Counted from the stretch's first letter, positions 21,727 to 31,406 are shown. The stretch: DNA of 64,000 nucleotides from Stigonema ocellatum SAG 48.90 = DSM 106950 (GCA_016903675.1 JADQBA010000020.1:1-64000); one strand, 5' to 3'. Numbers and translations are program-made. The notes: generated from the letters alone by a model not told the origin.

Positions 21727-23130
21727 TTATATTGTACGTAAGTTATAATTTATACTTACTCCGGTCTTGGTTTCGCTATCTAGGTTGTTATCCAGTAACC
21801 AAATGCTAGCGCTAACTTTGGGTTCGTTCAGGGGTAAGTCAAGTCCCTGCTGCAAACCCATAACTAACAAAGCGAGGGTATCTACAAGTTTAGGGTCAAA
21901 TTGACGCGATTGTTGTTGTTTTGACTCGAACAAGGCTTGAGCCAATATTTCTTTGTGATTCAATAGAGAAGTTTTTTTCTGATTTACCCGCCATTGAAAG
22001 TCTGCTGCTAACGCCAAAATTCTCGACTCTAGGGGAATTTCGTCCCCTGCTAACCCTGCTGGTTCTCCCGTACCATCCCACCACTCGGTTTGATGGGTGA
22101 TAATTTGTGCTACCGCCCTTAACCGTGGCATTGTTCGTAACACCTGTGCTCCTGGTATTAAGGGACAAGTCAAGGGACAACTGGGTGCATCTTCCTGATA
22201 GTGGGTGGAACTACCAGAAGGCATAACACTTTCTGCCCTTTGTAACGGATCAATGCGATGTAATAAACCTGCAAGCCGTAGGCGCTTAATTTGCCATGCG
22301 GGAAGATCTAAAAGCTGCCCTATTGTTTCGGAGAGTGCCATGACTTCTGCCGCCGCCATTGGATTGGTAAGATCGGCAGCATCGATTATTTGCGCCATCC
22401 GTAAAAATGCCTGGATTTCGTTAGAAACTAAGTTGGTATCTAGGGCTTGTTGGGTAGTGGCTGTGGGGACATGTATGTTGACCTGTCCAGTTTGGAGATA
22501 ATCCACTACACGGGAGACGACTTTCCCCAAGTGTTCTGGTGTGGCAAAACTGGGCTGAATTTCCTGTTTGTAGGTCATTAGCTTTTTCGCCAGTTCTGGG
22601 TTGTAGCGTTCGATGTGGGCGATCGCTAACAGGGCTGTTTCTTGCACTAACTCTGGCTCAAATGTCCATAAGCCATAAAATTTCCGCTCCATGTCCGATG
22701 CGGGCAGTCCACCAGAGCCATAATCCGCTTCTGATAGCTCTTGACAAATTACCATTGCTGTGTACTTTGGAGACAGAATAATCAAGTGCCATTCCTGGGC
22801 CACTGGATCGGCTGGTTCTAATGCCACTACCTCTACATTGGGCAGTTGGCTTGTGGGATGTTCTACAAACCTAGCATCGGGAGCAGCCATGATAGCAATT
22901 TGGTGCGATCGCTTGGCTATGTCTGCATAGCGTTCTGCTTCTTGTAAATACCATTTCCCCCGCTGGAAGGCTGTGATGACTATGGCTGTACTGTCTTCCG
23001 TTAGGATATGGTCTTCTAGGGAATGGCACAGGGAAACCAGGGTGTTTTTGTAGTAGACACCGAATCTAATTGGTCTAGTGCTGTGGTGATGGGCTGTTTG
23101 CAGCTGTTGGAGAATTGAGCCTTCTAACAT
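21727..23130 (-). CDS. DICT sensory domain plus HD-type phosphohydrolase domain
   Basis: A 467-residue cytoplasmic protein. Residues about 1-150 match the DICT domain (RPIRFGVYYKNTLVSLCHSLE ... WHLIILSPKYTAMVICQEL), a cyanobacterial sensory module. Residues about 235-430 form an HD domain: LAGLLHRIDPL, then THQTEWWDGTGEP near 343 and SRILALAADFQ. The HD-GYP signature HHExxDGxGYP is degenerate (HQTEWWDGTGEP), so cyclic di-GMP hydrolysis is not certain. It may be a signalling phosphodiesterase or a non-catalytic sensor. Confidence 0.82.
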   Translation of the reverse strand: MLEGSILQQLQTAHHHSTRPIRFGVYYKNTLVSLCHSLEDHILTEDSTAIVITAFQRGKWYLQEAERYADIAKRSHQIAIMAAPDARFVEHPTSQLPNVEVVALEPADPVAQEWHLIILSPKYTAMVICQELSEADYGSGGLPASDMERKFYGLWTFEPELVQETALLAIAHIERYNPELAKKLMTYKQEIQPSFATPEHLGKVVSRVVDYLQTGQVNIHVPTATTQQALDTNLVSNEIQAFLRMAQIIDAADLTNPMAAAEVMALSETIGQLLDLPAWQIKRLRLAGLLHRIDPLQRAESVMPSGSSTHYQEDAPSCPLTCPLIPGAQVLRTMPRLRAVAQIITHQTEWWDGTGEPAGLAGDEIPLESRILALAADFQWRVNQKKTSLLNHKEILAQALFESKQQQSRQFDPKLVDTLALLVMGLQQGLDLPLNEPKVSASIWLLDNNLDSETKTGVSINYNLRTI

Positions 23131-23206
23131 GGATTTTGGTTAAACGAACCGCCTTAGACATTTAGGGAAGGATGTAGGCTAGACGCCAAGTAGGGAGGGT
23201 ATTGCC

Positions 23207-24799
23207 CTATGAAACACGGACTAATTGTTTTTCTTTGATTTCAATTGGTGCGGATAGTGCTTGTTCTAAGTCCGCACAACCGAGTTTTTCTTCTAAGATT
23301 TTCATGACTTCGCGTCCGAAGTCCACCGGGTTTTGCCGCCATGCTTGTAAGCAAACTTGGCCAAAGAAAGAACCAAGGGGTTCGGGATTCCACAGTAATT
23401 TTTTGGCATTCCACGGCATCAAATTCATGGGATTGTACCCAGGATCAACAATGCCTTCTTTGAAGGCATATTCTTCTAGATGGGTATGGGGTTGTAGTCC
23501 AATAAAGAAGATGGCTGGTTCGACTTTATAAGTGCCAAAGATGCGTTCTAGTTCCCGGTGATAGGCGATGGTTTGGCGAATGGTTTCTGGGCGTTCGTCA
23601 ATGACGTTAAAGGAGTAGTTGACGGACACTAAATCGTTGAAACCTGCTGCTTTCAGGTCGCGACAGTTTTGTAAGACTGTTCGCAGGTTGTAGCCCATCC
23701 GCATTTTCCGCACCAGTTCCTGGGAACCACTGGTAATACCAATTTCAAAGTAGTTCATCCCAGTTTTTACCATCAAATCACACAACTCGGGTGTGAGGTT
23801 GTCGGCGCGGATGTATGCTGCCCAGTGGATATCTGTCATACCAGAATCGACGATTTTCTGCAATAGTTCTACAGCATCATCGATAAATTTTCGGGCTGGG
23901 ATGAATTGGGCATCGGTAAACCAGAAGTTGCGAATGCCGCGATCGTAAAGTTGGCGCATTTCGGCAACAACTTCTTCGGCTGGGTTAATGCGTACCTGTT
24001 TGCCTTCGACAACGGTGTAAATGCAATAACAGCAGTTGTGGGGACAACCGCGTTTGGTTTGCACGCCTATGTAGAAGTCTTGCTCTTCTAAATAATAGCT
24101 AAATTCAGGCCAGATGCTTTGGATATAGTCGTAGTTACAAGCGGTTTTTTGGATTGGAGTGGGTTGTTCGTGGATCAGGCGATCGCGTGGTTGAGTTTCT
24201 CCCACCACATAACACCGTTCGTCACTAAAGTCTCTTCCTGTTAAGAGTTTTTCCAGCAGTGTTTCGCCTTCACCCACAGAAATTATTGTACCTTTGGGCA
24301 AGCTTTTCCCTAACTGTTCGTAAAACACGCTGACTGCACCACCACCTACCACTAGACGGGGGTGTGGATTATATTTCCGCGCCCGGTTGAATCCGCGTTT
24401 GATTAATCCCAAATTGCGCCACAGTTCTGTAAAGTAACCTATGAGGACGCGCAAGCCCCCCAATGCGCCATGTAATTTCTTTAGGGGATTTTTAGCATAA
24501 AAGATTTCAAAGGAGTATTGCAGGGGGTTGCCGCCGCGTCCCCCTACTGGCGCATAAATTTGGATGTCCCGCCAAGAAAAGACGAGCAGTGTTGGTTTAT
24601 ATTCATCTATACAGCGATCCAGTTCCCTAGCGTAATCTAAAGGTGGTACAGTCCCCAGATCGAATATCCGCTGTTCTATGGTGGGGAACAGCTTGTGGAC
24701 ATGATCGCTAAGATAGACAACCCCAATAGGAAAGATAGGGTTACAAGGAAGGCGAACGTAGAGAATTCGGTTTTCGATAATTGGTGTTTTAACTTCCAT
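23207..24799 (-). CDS. B12-binding-type radical SAM protein
   Basis: A 530-residue protein. The N-terminal part resembles a cobalamin-binding fold (VVYLSDHVHKLFP ... RLVVGGGAVSVFYEQLG). The radical SAM core follows, with CPHNCCYC (CxxxCxxC, 4Fe-4S cluster) near residue 250, NFWFTDAQF and GITSGSQELVRKMR. I chose the ATG at 24799 (MEVKTPIIEN) because AAGGAA lies upstream and conserved sequence starts there; the frame is open to an earlier start at 24937. I recall orthologs being linked to photosystem II high-light acclimation but cannot verify this. The chemistry, probably methylation or ring modification, is unassigned. Confidence 0.85.
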   Translation of the reverse strand: MEVKTPIIENRILYVRLPCNPIFPIGVVYLSDHVHKLFPTIEQRIFDLGTVPPLDYARELDRCIDEYKPTLLVFSWRDIQIYAPVGGRGGNPLQYSFEIFYAKNPLKKLHGALGGLRVLIGYFTELWRNLGLIKRGFNRARKYNPHPRLVVGGGAVSVFYEQLGKSLPKGTIISVGEGETLLEKLLTGRDFSDERCYVVGETQPRDRLIHEQPTPIQKTACNYDYIQSIWPEFSYYLEEQDFYIGVQTKRGCPHNCCYCIYTVVEGKQVRINPAEEVVAEMRQLYDRGIRNFWFTDAQFIPARKFIDDAVELLQKIVDSGMTDIHWAAYIRADNLTPELCDLMVKTGMNYFEIGITSGSQELVRKMRMGYNLRTVLQNCRDLKAAGFNDLVSVNYSFNVIDERPETIRQTIAYHRELERIFGTYKVEPAIFFIGLQPHTHLEEYAFKEGIVDPGYNPMNLMPWNAKKLLWNPEPLGSFFGQVCLQAWRQNPVDFGREVMKILEEKLGCADLEQALSAPIEIKEKQLVRVS

Positions 24800-25659
24800 C
24801 TTGCCGTTCCTTTGGAGAAAATTAGAGCAAAATCTCGTCTTAAAGTTTTTTTGATTTCCTCTGTTACAATCGTACTTGACATTTAAACAGATTATTGTTA
24901 AACCTTTATTTTCTGTTAGCATCTGCAAAAGTAGCAAAAATCCCTTCGCACGCTAGATGCCTAATTAAATAGGTATAAAAAATCAAGTTAACTAGTTACG
25001 GTCGTGATAAGTCGTGTGTCATCAGGAGCCACTGCGTTGGTGTTAGCGTAGCGGTAGCGACGTAGGAGCGTCGGCAGTTCCTCATGGGGGAAACCCCATG
25101 AGGAACTGCCGTGCATGGTTCCCCGGCTTGAAGCATGTGGCGTTCATTGGTAAGATTTTTAGGTGTATTTACTTTTGGTAACATAATTATTTTCGTTTCC
25201 TCTTACCTAGTTAGTTATGACATTGGTTGATCCCTAGTCTTACGATAACATTCAGTGATTCATCAAGCCATAAGCCATATATTGGTTGTGGGATCAAGGA
25301 AACTGACTGATTTATATATGCCAAAAGGAAGATATAGCTTTTTTCAGCAGGCTACTCAATATAGCCTTCCATTTGAGATATGAACAGAGGGGACTTTGAA
25401 GACTTGGGGGACTTTGAGGACGAGTGAGAGGTGTTTATAAATCCTCCACGGATTCCTATATAAGAAGAATTTTTCATGGCTTATATAAATGCAAAAAAGG
25501 CATAGATTTTTACAAAATTTTCATATGGTAGCCATAACTGATACATAAAAATAAGATAAAAAAGTTCAGTTGGTAGTCGGAGTTACAGCACGTGGGGATC
25601 ATTCAGTGTTAGTTTGGCAAGTGTAATATAAAATTGTGGCGTACAGATCCTCAGCAGTT
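24800..25659. other. Long intergenic region with a perfect hairpin repeat
   Basis: About 860 bases without a supported gene. At 25073-25110 GGCAGTTCCTCATGGGG is followed by GAAA and its exact 17-base complement, with CGTAGCGGTAGCGACGTAGG-type sequence just before. It looks like a dispersed cyanobacterial repeat. The rest is AT-rich. The tract GGGGACTTTGAAGACTTGGG and related units near 25,390-25,425 is weakly repetitive. Confidence 0.6.
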
Positions 25660-26055
25660 ATGGCTCAAATATTAGATTCTCTACCACCTGAGCAATCGGG
25701 TAAGATTCTCTGCTGCTACGTTAATGCCACGAGCAAAATACAGGTGGCTCGCATCTCGAATATTCCCAACTGGTACTTTGAACGGGTTGTTTTTCCAGGA
25801 CAACGGCTTGTGTTTGAAGCCCCTAGAGTTGCTCATCTAGAGATTCACACTGGCATGATGGCAAGTGCAATTTTGTCGGATAATATTCCGTGCGATCGCC
25901 TTGCAGTCAGCGATATTGGCGGTTTCTATATGGGAAAAGACTTGGAACCAGTCAGAGACCATTTCAATAAAAAACCAGTTGTGCAGCAAATTAGTGCCAA
26001 AACCGGAGATTTTAGAAAACCTTTAACAGTCGGTGGTTTAGTATCCATTGATTAA
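25660..26055 (+). CDS. DUF1830 domain protein
   Basis: A 131-residue cyanobacterial protein of unknown function. Characteristic sequence: MAQILDSLPPEQSGKILCCY, NIPNWYFERVVFPGQRLVFEAP and HTGMMASAILSDNIPCDRL. I prefer the ATG at 25660, where family similarity begins; a GTG at 25636 would add eight residues. It is a single gene followed by a strong terminator. Confidence 0.85.
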   Translation: MAQILDSLPPEQSGKILCCYVNATSKIQVARISNIPNWYFERVVFPGQRLVFEAPRVAHLEIHTGMMASAILSDNIPCDRLAVSDIGGFYMGKDLEPVRDHFNKKPVVQQISAKTGDFRKPLTVGGLVSID

Positions 26056-26081
26056 AAAAACAATTTTGCTCAAAATATATA

Positions 26082-26111
26082 AGGGTTGCTGGAAAGAGCA
26101 ACCCTTTTTTG
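26082..26111 (+). terminator. Intrinsic terminator after the DUF1830 gene
   Basis: AGGGTTGCT (26082-26090), loop GGAAAG, exact complement AGCAACCCT (26097-26105), then a T run. Confidence 0.9.
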
Positions 26112-26234
26112 TCATGGGTTATTCTCCCCCAGTCCCCAATACGGTCCGCTACCGCACCACCCGTCATAAATGAAAAAAACTCCTCTCCTACTCCCACTCC
26201 CCACTCCCCACTCCCTACTCCCTACTCCCTGAAT

Positions 26235-26699
26235 ATGAATCTACCTTCTTTTCTTTGGTTATGGAAAATAGCTGCGTGGTCTATGGGCTTGTCGCTACTA
26301 GCTTATTTGCTGTTAGCAATAACGGGTATTTGGATGTTTCGTGCTAGAATATCCCTGCAAAAACCTTCCTTTATCCCTCCATTTATAGGAGGACGTAGGG
26401 AGGTGCTTATGCTCCATTACATCATCGGCAGTTGTATAGTAAGCTTAGTGCTATTTTTGCTACTCATTGGCATTATTGGCACTTTAGGTCATTTTGGTTC
26501 ATTGGGACACTCGCCACACTTATTTGCTGGGTTGACGGTAGTGGCGCTGGTTTTGCTTTCTGCTGGAAGTGCATTGCAAATTAGTGCCGAAAGACCTTGG
26601 GCTAGACCTATCCACATTGGTGCTAATATTGCCCTACTGATTGGCTTCACCTGGGTGTCGCTCACCGGCTGGAGTGTAGTACAAAAGTATTTACCTTGA
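26235..26699 (+). CDS. DUF4079-type membrane protein
   Basis: A 154-residue protein with four hydrophobic segments (WSMGLSLLAYLLLAITGIW, YIIGSCIVSLVLFLLLIGII, LFAGLTVVALVLLSAGSA, ANIALLIGFTWVSLTGW). It matches the cyanobacterial/plastid DUF4079 pattern, including LHYIIGS and the loop ERPWARPIHIGANI. The frame is open upstream through a CTCCCCACTCC repeat; that part would not be real protein, so I take the ATG at 26235. Function unknown. Confidence 0.8.
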   Translation: MNLPSFLWLWKIAAWSMGLSLLAYLLLAITGIWMFRARISLQKPSFIPPFIGGRREVLMLHYIIGSCIVSLVLFLLLIGIIGTLGHFGSLGHSPHLFAGLTVVALVLLSAGSALQISAERPWARPIHIGANIALLIGFTWVSLTGWSVVQKYLP

Positions 26700-26739
26700 C
26701 CGAATAATTCGTAATTCGTAATTAAGCATTTCTTCAGAA

Positions 26740-27192
26740 TTATCGCTCATCTGCCGCATAGCTGGTGGCAGTGTTATCATCCGGGAAAATTTTATTAAAC
26801 AAAGGATAGGATCCCCGAATGTTAGCGCCGGATTTCTGACGTAGCATTCTGTCTATTCTTACTTCTTCTTGCAACGCTGCATCAACTCCATACTTTTCCG
26901 AGTAAATGACCAGGTATTGACTTAAACGTCGTGCGGCATTGTAGTCGTCATTATTTCTCCTAGCTTCAAAGAACATCTGAAGCGATGTTTCAGGATCGGG
27001 AACCTTGCTTGGTCGGGCAATAAGACCTTTGGCGATCGCTTGCTCCCAATGAGTTCTATAGGAGTTGTAGCTTTCAGCAATCAATACTGGCTTAGAGTCG
27101 GACACGGAAGTAGGAATTGCTACCGCAGTCCCAGCAACTACAGGAGCAAAGGATAGCAGTAATGTAAGACAGGCAGTTGAAAATTTTTTCAT
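26740..27192 (-). CDS. Exported protein of unknown function
   Basis: A 150-residue protein with a clear signal peptide (MKKFSTACLTLLLSFAPVVA, then GTAVA). The mature part is helical and charged (THWEQAIAKGLIARP, FFEARRNNDDYNAARRLSQYL). I recognise no family. It lies 51 bases downstream of the VanY-like gene on the same strand and may be cotranscribed. Confidence 0.7.
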   Translation of the reverse strand: MKKFSTACLTLLLSFAPVVAGTAVAIPTSVSDSKPVLIAESYNSYRTHWEQAIAKGLIARPSKVPDPETSLQMFFEARRNNDDYNAARRLSQYLVIYSEKYGVDAALQEEVRIDRMLRQKSGANIRGSYPLFNKIFPDDNTATSYAADER

Positions 27193-27243
27193 ATTATTAG
27201 AATGCGATCGCGTAGTTTGATAATCAATTAAAGTGAACCGAAA

Positions 27244-27861
27244 TTAGATGCAACCATCATCATGCAGAGCAAGCCTTGCATCTTCGCTTCCATGCCATGC
27301 CCAGTGCCAAGGTTCAAAAGACACATCTTGGGAATTATTTTCCTTAAATGACAAAGAAAAATTGAAGTTTTTAGCATTGTTTTGCAACCAAGTAAATGCT
27401 TTAGTACTTGCAAAAGATGGGTCTAAAGAATTTACGTCTATAGCCAACCCAGTGTGATGTTGGCTGTATCCTGGAGGAGCACTTACTTTAGCTCTTTGTT
27501 CTAAAGTCTGGCCTCTCTGTTTGGCAACTTCATAAAACAAATATTTTTGCTGATTTCTAGAACGAAATCCAGATAGAGGTGTCAAATTAATTCCATCTAT
27601 TTGTGCAGCTTGTCTCATGTCTAAAAATGCTTTAGCTGCATCCTGATGAAGCATTTGACCATTTCCCACTGGTTTTAAAAAACTTGTAGACACCTCCTCA
27701 TAAGGATAGTGGTTATATTTAGATACTTGCTTACACTGTCCCTGGCTAACGACAGAGCTAGGCAGAGTAACTAATTGCCTATCAGATGCTTCTACATAAA
27801 ATCCAGTCAATATTATAAAAAACCAACTCATGAAAAGACATAGAATATATCTGATTTTCAT
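27244..27861 (-). CDS. VanY-family D-alanyl-D-alanine carboxypeptidase
   Basis: A 205-residue M15B metallopeptidase that trims the terminal D-Ala from peptidoglycan stems. An N-terminal membrane segment (LCLFMSWFFIILTGFYV) exports or anchors it. Zinc-site motifs are present: SGFRSRNQQKYLF, then SQHHTGLAIDV (HxxxxxxD) and FEPWHWAWHG, which supplies the second His and the catalytic Glu region. Confidence 0.9.
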   Translation of the reverse strand: MKIRYILCLFMSWFFIILTGFYVEASDRQLVTLPSSVVSQGQCKQVSKYNHYPYEEVSTSFLKPVGNGQMLHQDAAKAFLDMRQAAQIDGINLTPLSGFRSRNQQKYLFYEVAKQRGQTLEQRAKVSAPPGYSQHHTGLAIDVNSLDPSFASTKAFTWLQNNAKNFNFSLSFKENNSQDVSFEPWHWAWHGSEDARLALHDDGCI

Positions 27862-28203
27862 AGATTATTCCCAAACACAAACCACCAAGTTAGTGTTCTG
27901 TCTTTTGTTTTTAAATGAAAAACATCATTCACCGAAAATCAGCGTATGCTTTTTCTAATCTAGATGAATTACAAAAAAGCCGCTTCTTCAAGTAAATACC
28001 AGACGAACACAAAATCAAATTAACTTTCTTTCTGCCACACCATCAACAGAATTTACACGGATCATTCTTTTCTGGTAAATTTACATAGAAAAAAGCTTGT
28101 CAAAATTTAAGATATTTTTAAATACAATAGACTTGGTGTTAGACTCAGATAAAATATTATCTGCGTTCATCTGCGGTTAAAAATCCCAAATACCAAATCC
28201 CAA
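27862..28203. other. Intergenic region with partial repeat
   Basis: AT-rich, no gene. Near 28,157 it carries TTATCTGCGTTCATCTGCGG, one arm of the inverted repeat found at 20,761. AATCCCAAATACCAAATCCC follows just before the next start. Confidence 0.5.
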
Positions 28204-28737
28204 ATGACATCACAGAAAGTTTTTCACCTGTCGCCTTTGATTCGGATTACACTTTTGAGTCTATATGTAGCACTCACTGGACCATTACCTTTTTTGTCCC
28301 AGGTAACAGATGCGCCAGTACCGCCAGCATTGTTGTGGGTGGGTATTAGTATTGGTTTAGTTGCCTTGTATGCAGCGTTGAGTGAACGCGTGATTTTAGA
28401 TGACCAAGGAATTCAGGTAGCTTATCCCAAGTGGATACCGCGATTTTTTCGGAAAGGTTGGTCGTTACCTTGGTCTTCTGTGAAAGAGTTAAAACCCCGT
28501 ACCACCGGTCAAGGAGGGTTAGTTTACTACTTCCTCAGCAACGAAGGAAAAGCTTATTTACTACCAATGCGTGTAGCAGGTTTTGCCCGTTTGGTTAAAC
28601 TAGTGGAAGAAAAGACGGGGATAGACACCACGGATGTCTACCCATTGGCGCAGCCGTGGATGTATTTTATTTTACTAGGGTTCACCTTGCTGCTGCTATT
28701 GATGGATGGATGGACAATGATAAATTATGAATTATGA
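28204..28737 (+). CDS. Membrane protein with PH-like segment
   Basis: A 177-residue protein with two N-terminal transmembrane helices (ITLLSLYVALTGPLPFL, LLWVGISIGLVALYAAL), a soluble part (SERVILDDQGIQVAYPKWIP, SLPWSSVKELKPRT) that resembles the bacterial PH/YcxB-like pattern, and a C-terminal helix (MYFILLGFTLLLLLMDGW). The last residues are encoded by the start of an ATTATGA tandem repeat. Function unknown. Confidence 0.65.
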   Translation: MTSQKVFHLSPLIRITLLSLYVALTGPLPFLSQVTDAPVPPALLWVGISIGLVALYAALSERVILDDQGIQVAYPKWIPRFFRKGWSLPWSSVKELKPRTTGQGGLVYYFLSNEGKAYLLPMRVAGFARLVKLVEEKTGIDTTDVYPLAQPWMYFILLGFTLLLLLMDGWTMINYEL

Positions 28738-28817
28738 ATTATGAATTATGAATTAACAATTACCAACTAACTCCTAACTCCTAACTCCTAACTCCTAACT
28801 CCTAACTCCTAATTCCT

Positions 28818-29657
28818 ATGCCTTCTCAAGCACAATTACGGTTGGAGCAAGTTAATTTATTTACAAAGCTGAAAACTCAGGGAAAGCAAAACTTGCAAGG
28901 ATCTGCTATATTGCAGGATATTTCCTTTGAGGTATTGTTCGGCGATCGCATTGCCATTGTAGGACCATCTGGTGCTGGAAAAACTCACTTATTACGCCTT
29001 TTAAACCGCTTGAGTGAACCCAGTAGTGGCAAAATATATCTGGAAAATCAGGAGTATCGCCAAATTCCAGTTTTACAGCTACGCACCTCCTTGACACTGG
29101 TACCGCAAGAGTCGAAACTGTTGGGGATGACAGTGAAAGAAGCTTTGGCTTATCCGCTGGTTTTGCGTGGGTTACCTAAACAGACAATTCAGGAACGCGT
29201 GAGTCACTGGATGGAACAGTTGCACATTCCGAGTGATTGGTCAGGGCGGACGGAAGTGCAACTTTCAGCAGGACAGCGACAACTTGTGGCGATCGCTCGT
29301 GCTTTAGTTATCCAACCGAAAATTTTATTATTAGACGAACCAACTTCTGCTTTAGATGCCAGTATGGCTTTCCGTCTTTTGGATGTATTAACTCAACTGA
29401 CTCAAAGTCATCAAACGACAATTCTGATGGTAAATCACCAGCTAGAACTAGCCCATTCGTTTTGTACACGGCTGTTACACTTACAGCAAGGTCGGTTAGT
29501 GGCAAATCAAAGCGCCTCACTTGTAGACTGGGTTAACTTAGAAGAAAGAATGGGGAATGGGGAATGGGGAGTGGGGAGTGGGGGAGTGGGGAGGGGGGGA
29601 GGGGGGGAGTGGGGGAGTGGGGAGTGGGGAGTGGGGAATGGGAGAGTGAGGGAGTGA
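28818..29657 (+). CDS. ABC transporter ATP-binding protein
   Basis: The ATPase domain is complete: Walker A GPSGAGKTHLL, Q-loop LVPQES, signature LSAGQRQ, Walker B ILLLDEPTSALD and H-loop MVNHQ. Size and sequence resemble YbbL/FetA-type single ATPases, though no permease gene is adjacent. Natural homology ends near residue 244. The last 35 or so residues (GNGEWGVGSGGVGRGGGG and on) are translated from the GGGGAGT tandem repeat after 29,552, an obvious extension caused by repeat growth. Confidence 0.85.
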   Translation: MPSQAQLRLEQVNLFTKLKTQGKQNLQGSAILQDISFEVLFGDRIAIVGPSGAGKTHLLRLLNRLSEPSSGKIYLENQEYRQIPVLQLRTSLTLVPQESKLLGMTVKEALAYPLVLRGLPKQTIQERVSHWMEQLHIPSDWSGRTEVQLSAGQRQLVAIARALVIQPKILLLDEPTSALDASMAFRLLDVLTQLTQSHQTTILMVNHQLELAHSFCTRLLHLQQGRLVANQSASLVDWVNLEERMGNGEWGVGSGGVGRGGGGEWGSGEWGVGNGRVRE

Positions 29658-29815
29658 GGGAGTGAGGGAGTGGAAGTTCTAAATTAAAAGCTTCTTCATA
29701 ACTCATAACTCATAACTCATAAATTATTAGTTTTAAGTCCCCACTCCCCACTCCCCACTCCCCATTCCCATTCCCCACTCCCCACTCCCCACTCCCCATT
29801 CCCCACACCCCACTT
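29552..29815. repeat. G-rich then C-rich tandem repeats between convergent genes
   Basis: GGGGAGT/GGGGAAT units run from 29,552 to about 29,670. After an AACTCATAACTCATA tract, the complementary CCCCACT/CCCCATT units run to 29,815. The two halves could pair as a long hairpin, and the G-rich half could form quadruplexes. It lies between convergent genes and may end transcription from both. Confidence 0.8.
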
Positions 29816-29816
29816 T

Positions 29817-30587
29817 TCAACGCTGACCACTAAGTGTTGAACTTTGATTGCTAAATCTTTCTTTGGGAGCTAACTTTGTTTGTGACTGGGAAATATTGGT
29901 ATTTAAAATTTCTATGTTAAATCTGTATCCCACATTGCGGATGGTTTGAATCAAACTGGGTTGCCTAGGATCAAGTTCAACTTTTTTTCTCAACGATAAA
30001 ACGTGAGTATCTATGGTGCGTGGGTTATCGATAGCGTCTGGCCAAGCGCGACGTAGTAATTCCGACCTAGACAGAGGTACTCCCCCTGCTTGTGCCAAAA
30101 CATACAGCAAACTGAATTCTTGCGGTGTTAAGTCGATGAACTCCCCTTGAAAGCGAACACGACGCTGTACTAAATCGATTTGCAGAGCACCATAGTCCAG
30201 ATATGCTGGTGCAACGGGTGTGCGCTTACGGCGAATGAGTGCCTCAACCCGTGCAAGAAACTCTTGCATCCCAAAAGGTTTGCTGAGGTAGTCATCTGCC
30301 CCTGCTTTCAAACCTGAGACGATATCAGCTTCATTGCTACGGGCAGATAGCATTAAGATTAAAGGTTGCTGTTGACGATGTAACCAACGGCAAAACTCAA
30401 TGCCATCACCATCAGGGAGATCGGCATCAAGGATGACTAGTGTTGGTTGATGGCTTAAAAACACTTCTCTTGCTTGATAAATGCTTGCTGCTTGATACAC
30501 CCGATAGTCCAGTTGTTGCAAGTGCCAGGCCAGCAACGACCGAAGATGGGGATTTCCCTCAACGATTTCAATACAAACCGAACCCAC
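29817..30587 (-). CDS. OmpR/PhoB-family response regulator
   Basis: A 256-residue two-domain regulator. The receiver (1-120) has phosphoacceptor Asp in VILDADLPDGDG, Thr/Ser position in MLSARS and Lys in YLSKPFG. The usual acidic pair near the N-terminus is altered (EIVEGNPH), keeping one Glu. The winged-helix DNA-binding domain (about 130-230) has DLTPQEFSLLYVLAQ, RSELLRRAWP, RTIDTHVLSLRKK and IRNVGYRF. A polar C-terminal tail follows. No histidine kinase is adjacent. Specific identity not assigned. Confidence 0.9.
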   Translation of the reverse strand: MGSVCIEIVEGNPHLRSLLAWHLQQLDYRVYQAASIYQAREVFLSHQPTLVILDADLPDGDGIEFCRWLHRQQQPLILMLSARSNEADIVSGLKAGADDYLSKPFGMQEFLARVEALIRRKRTPVAPAYLDYGALQIDLVQRRVRFQGEFIDLTPQEFSLLYVLAQAGGVPLSRSELLRRAWPDAIDNPRTIDTHVLSLRKKVELDPRQPSLIQTIRNVGYRFNIEILNTNISQSQTKLAPKERFSNQSSTLSGQR

Positions 30588-31157
30588 GGTGACAAGATCC
30601 CTTAGCGTGCATGACTTTCAAAGTAACAAAGCCTATGTCCCAGGTTTTGTAACTGTTGTTACCTCAATTGCCTTCTTTTTGAGATTTACGAATGCCAAAC
30701 CTGCCAAAATCTTCACTTATCCCTAACCCTGAGCTAAGTGAATCCTCTTCTTAAATTTTTGTTACAGATATTCCCAAATTTTTGTTATACTTATTCCTTA
30801 AATATGCTGCCTTTAAAGAGGTGAAATTTACTGAACAAAGATCGCTAACACAAGCTATTTACTATTTCTGGTGTCTTTCAGCTTTATAGTGAAAGAAAGT
30901 TCCTGATGCTTAAATTGGTGGTCTAACGCCCCACACAATTTACCTCTTAGTAGAGATAATCATAACAATAGCTTACTTAACAATCATATTCCCTGGTTCT
31001 GGAATAGGATCAAATTAAGCTCCAGTTGTAGCTGCCTTGGGGTATTCCCCAAAGGAGAGATTTTTGTTTTGATTTGATGTCAAGCTAGGATTCAGTACTT
31101 CCCAAGGAAGCTTGAATAATTTACAATCCTCATTCCGAAGAGATTTCTAAAGCAGTT
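30588..31157. other. Intergenic region, divergent promoters
   Basis: About 570 bases between the response regulator and the small gene at 31158. A bulged hairpin CCTTGGGG-TATT-CCCCAAAGG (31035-31055) followed by a T-rich stretch could act as an attenuator or terminator. Nothing else is supported. Confidence 0.5.
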
Positions 31158-31406
31158 ATGCTCCAAGACACACAAACCATCCGCTTTTACCAAAGACTCA
31201 CAGACGCCCTCGTCGAGTTATGGAATCGCGGTTATCGAACTGATGATATGCGGATGTATTTGGATGGCTATTTAGCCGCACTGCGAAACAGTAATGCCAT
31301 TGAACCCTTTCTGATCCATCGCTTAGAGGAGGAAGTCACCCGCTACTTATACGATGCATCAAACTTTGCAATGACGCAGCCACAGCCAGACTACGACTAC
31401 CGTTAA
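31158..31406 (+). CDS. Small conserved cyanobacterial protein
   Basis: An 82-residue soluble helical protein (TIRFYQRLTDALVELWNRGY, MYLDGYLAALRNSN, FLIHRLEEEVTRYLYD). The pattern fits a small protein family seen in cyanobacteria (DUF6761-like by memory). It stands alone, followed by a terminator. No function can be read. Confidence 0.75.
   Translation: MLQDTQTIRFYQRLTDALVELWNRGYRTDDMRMYLDGYLAALRNSNAIEPFLIHRLEEEVTRYLYDASNFAMTQPQPDYDYR

Noticed and set aside
24996..25184. A 62-residue minus-strand frame
   Set aside because: It is centred on the perfect hairpin at 25073-25110 and looks like a read-through of a repeat.
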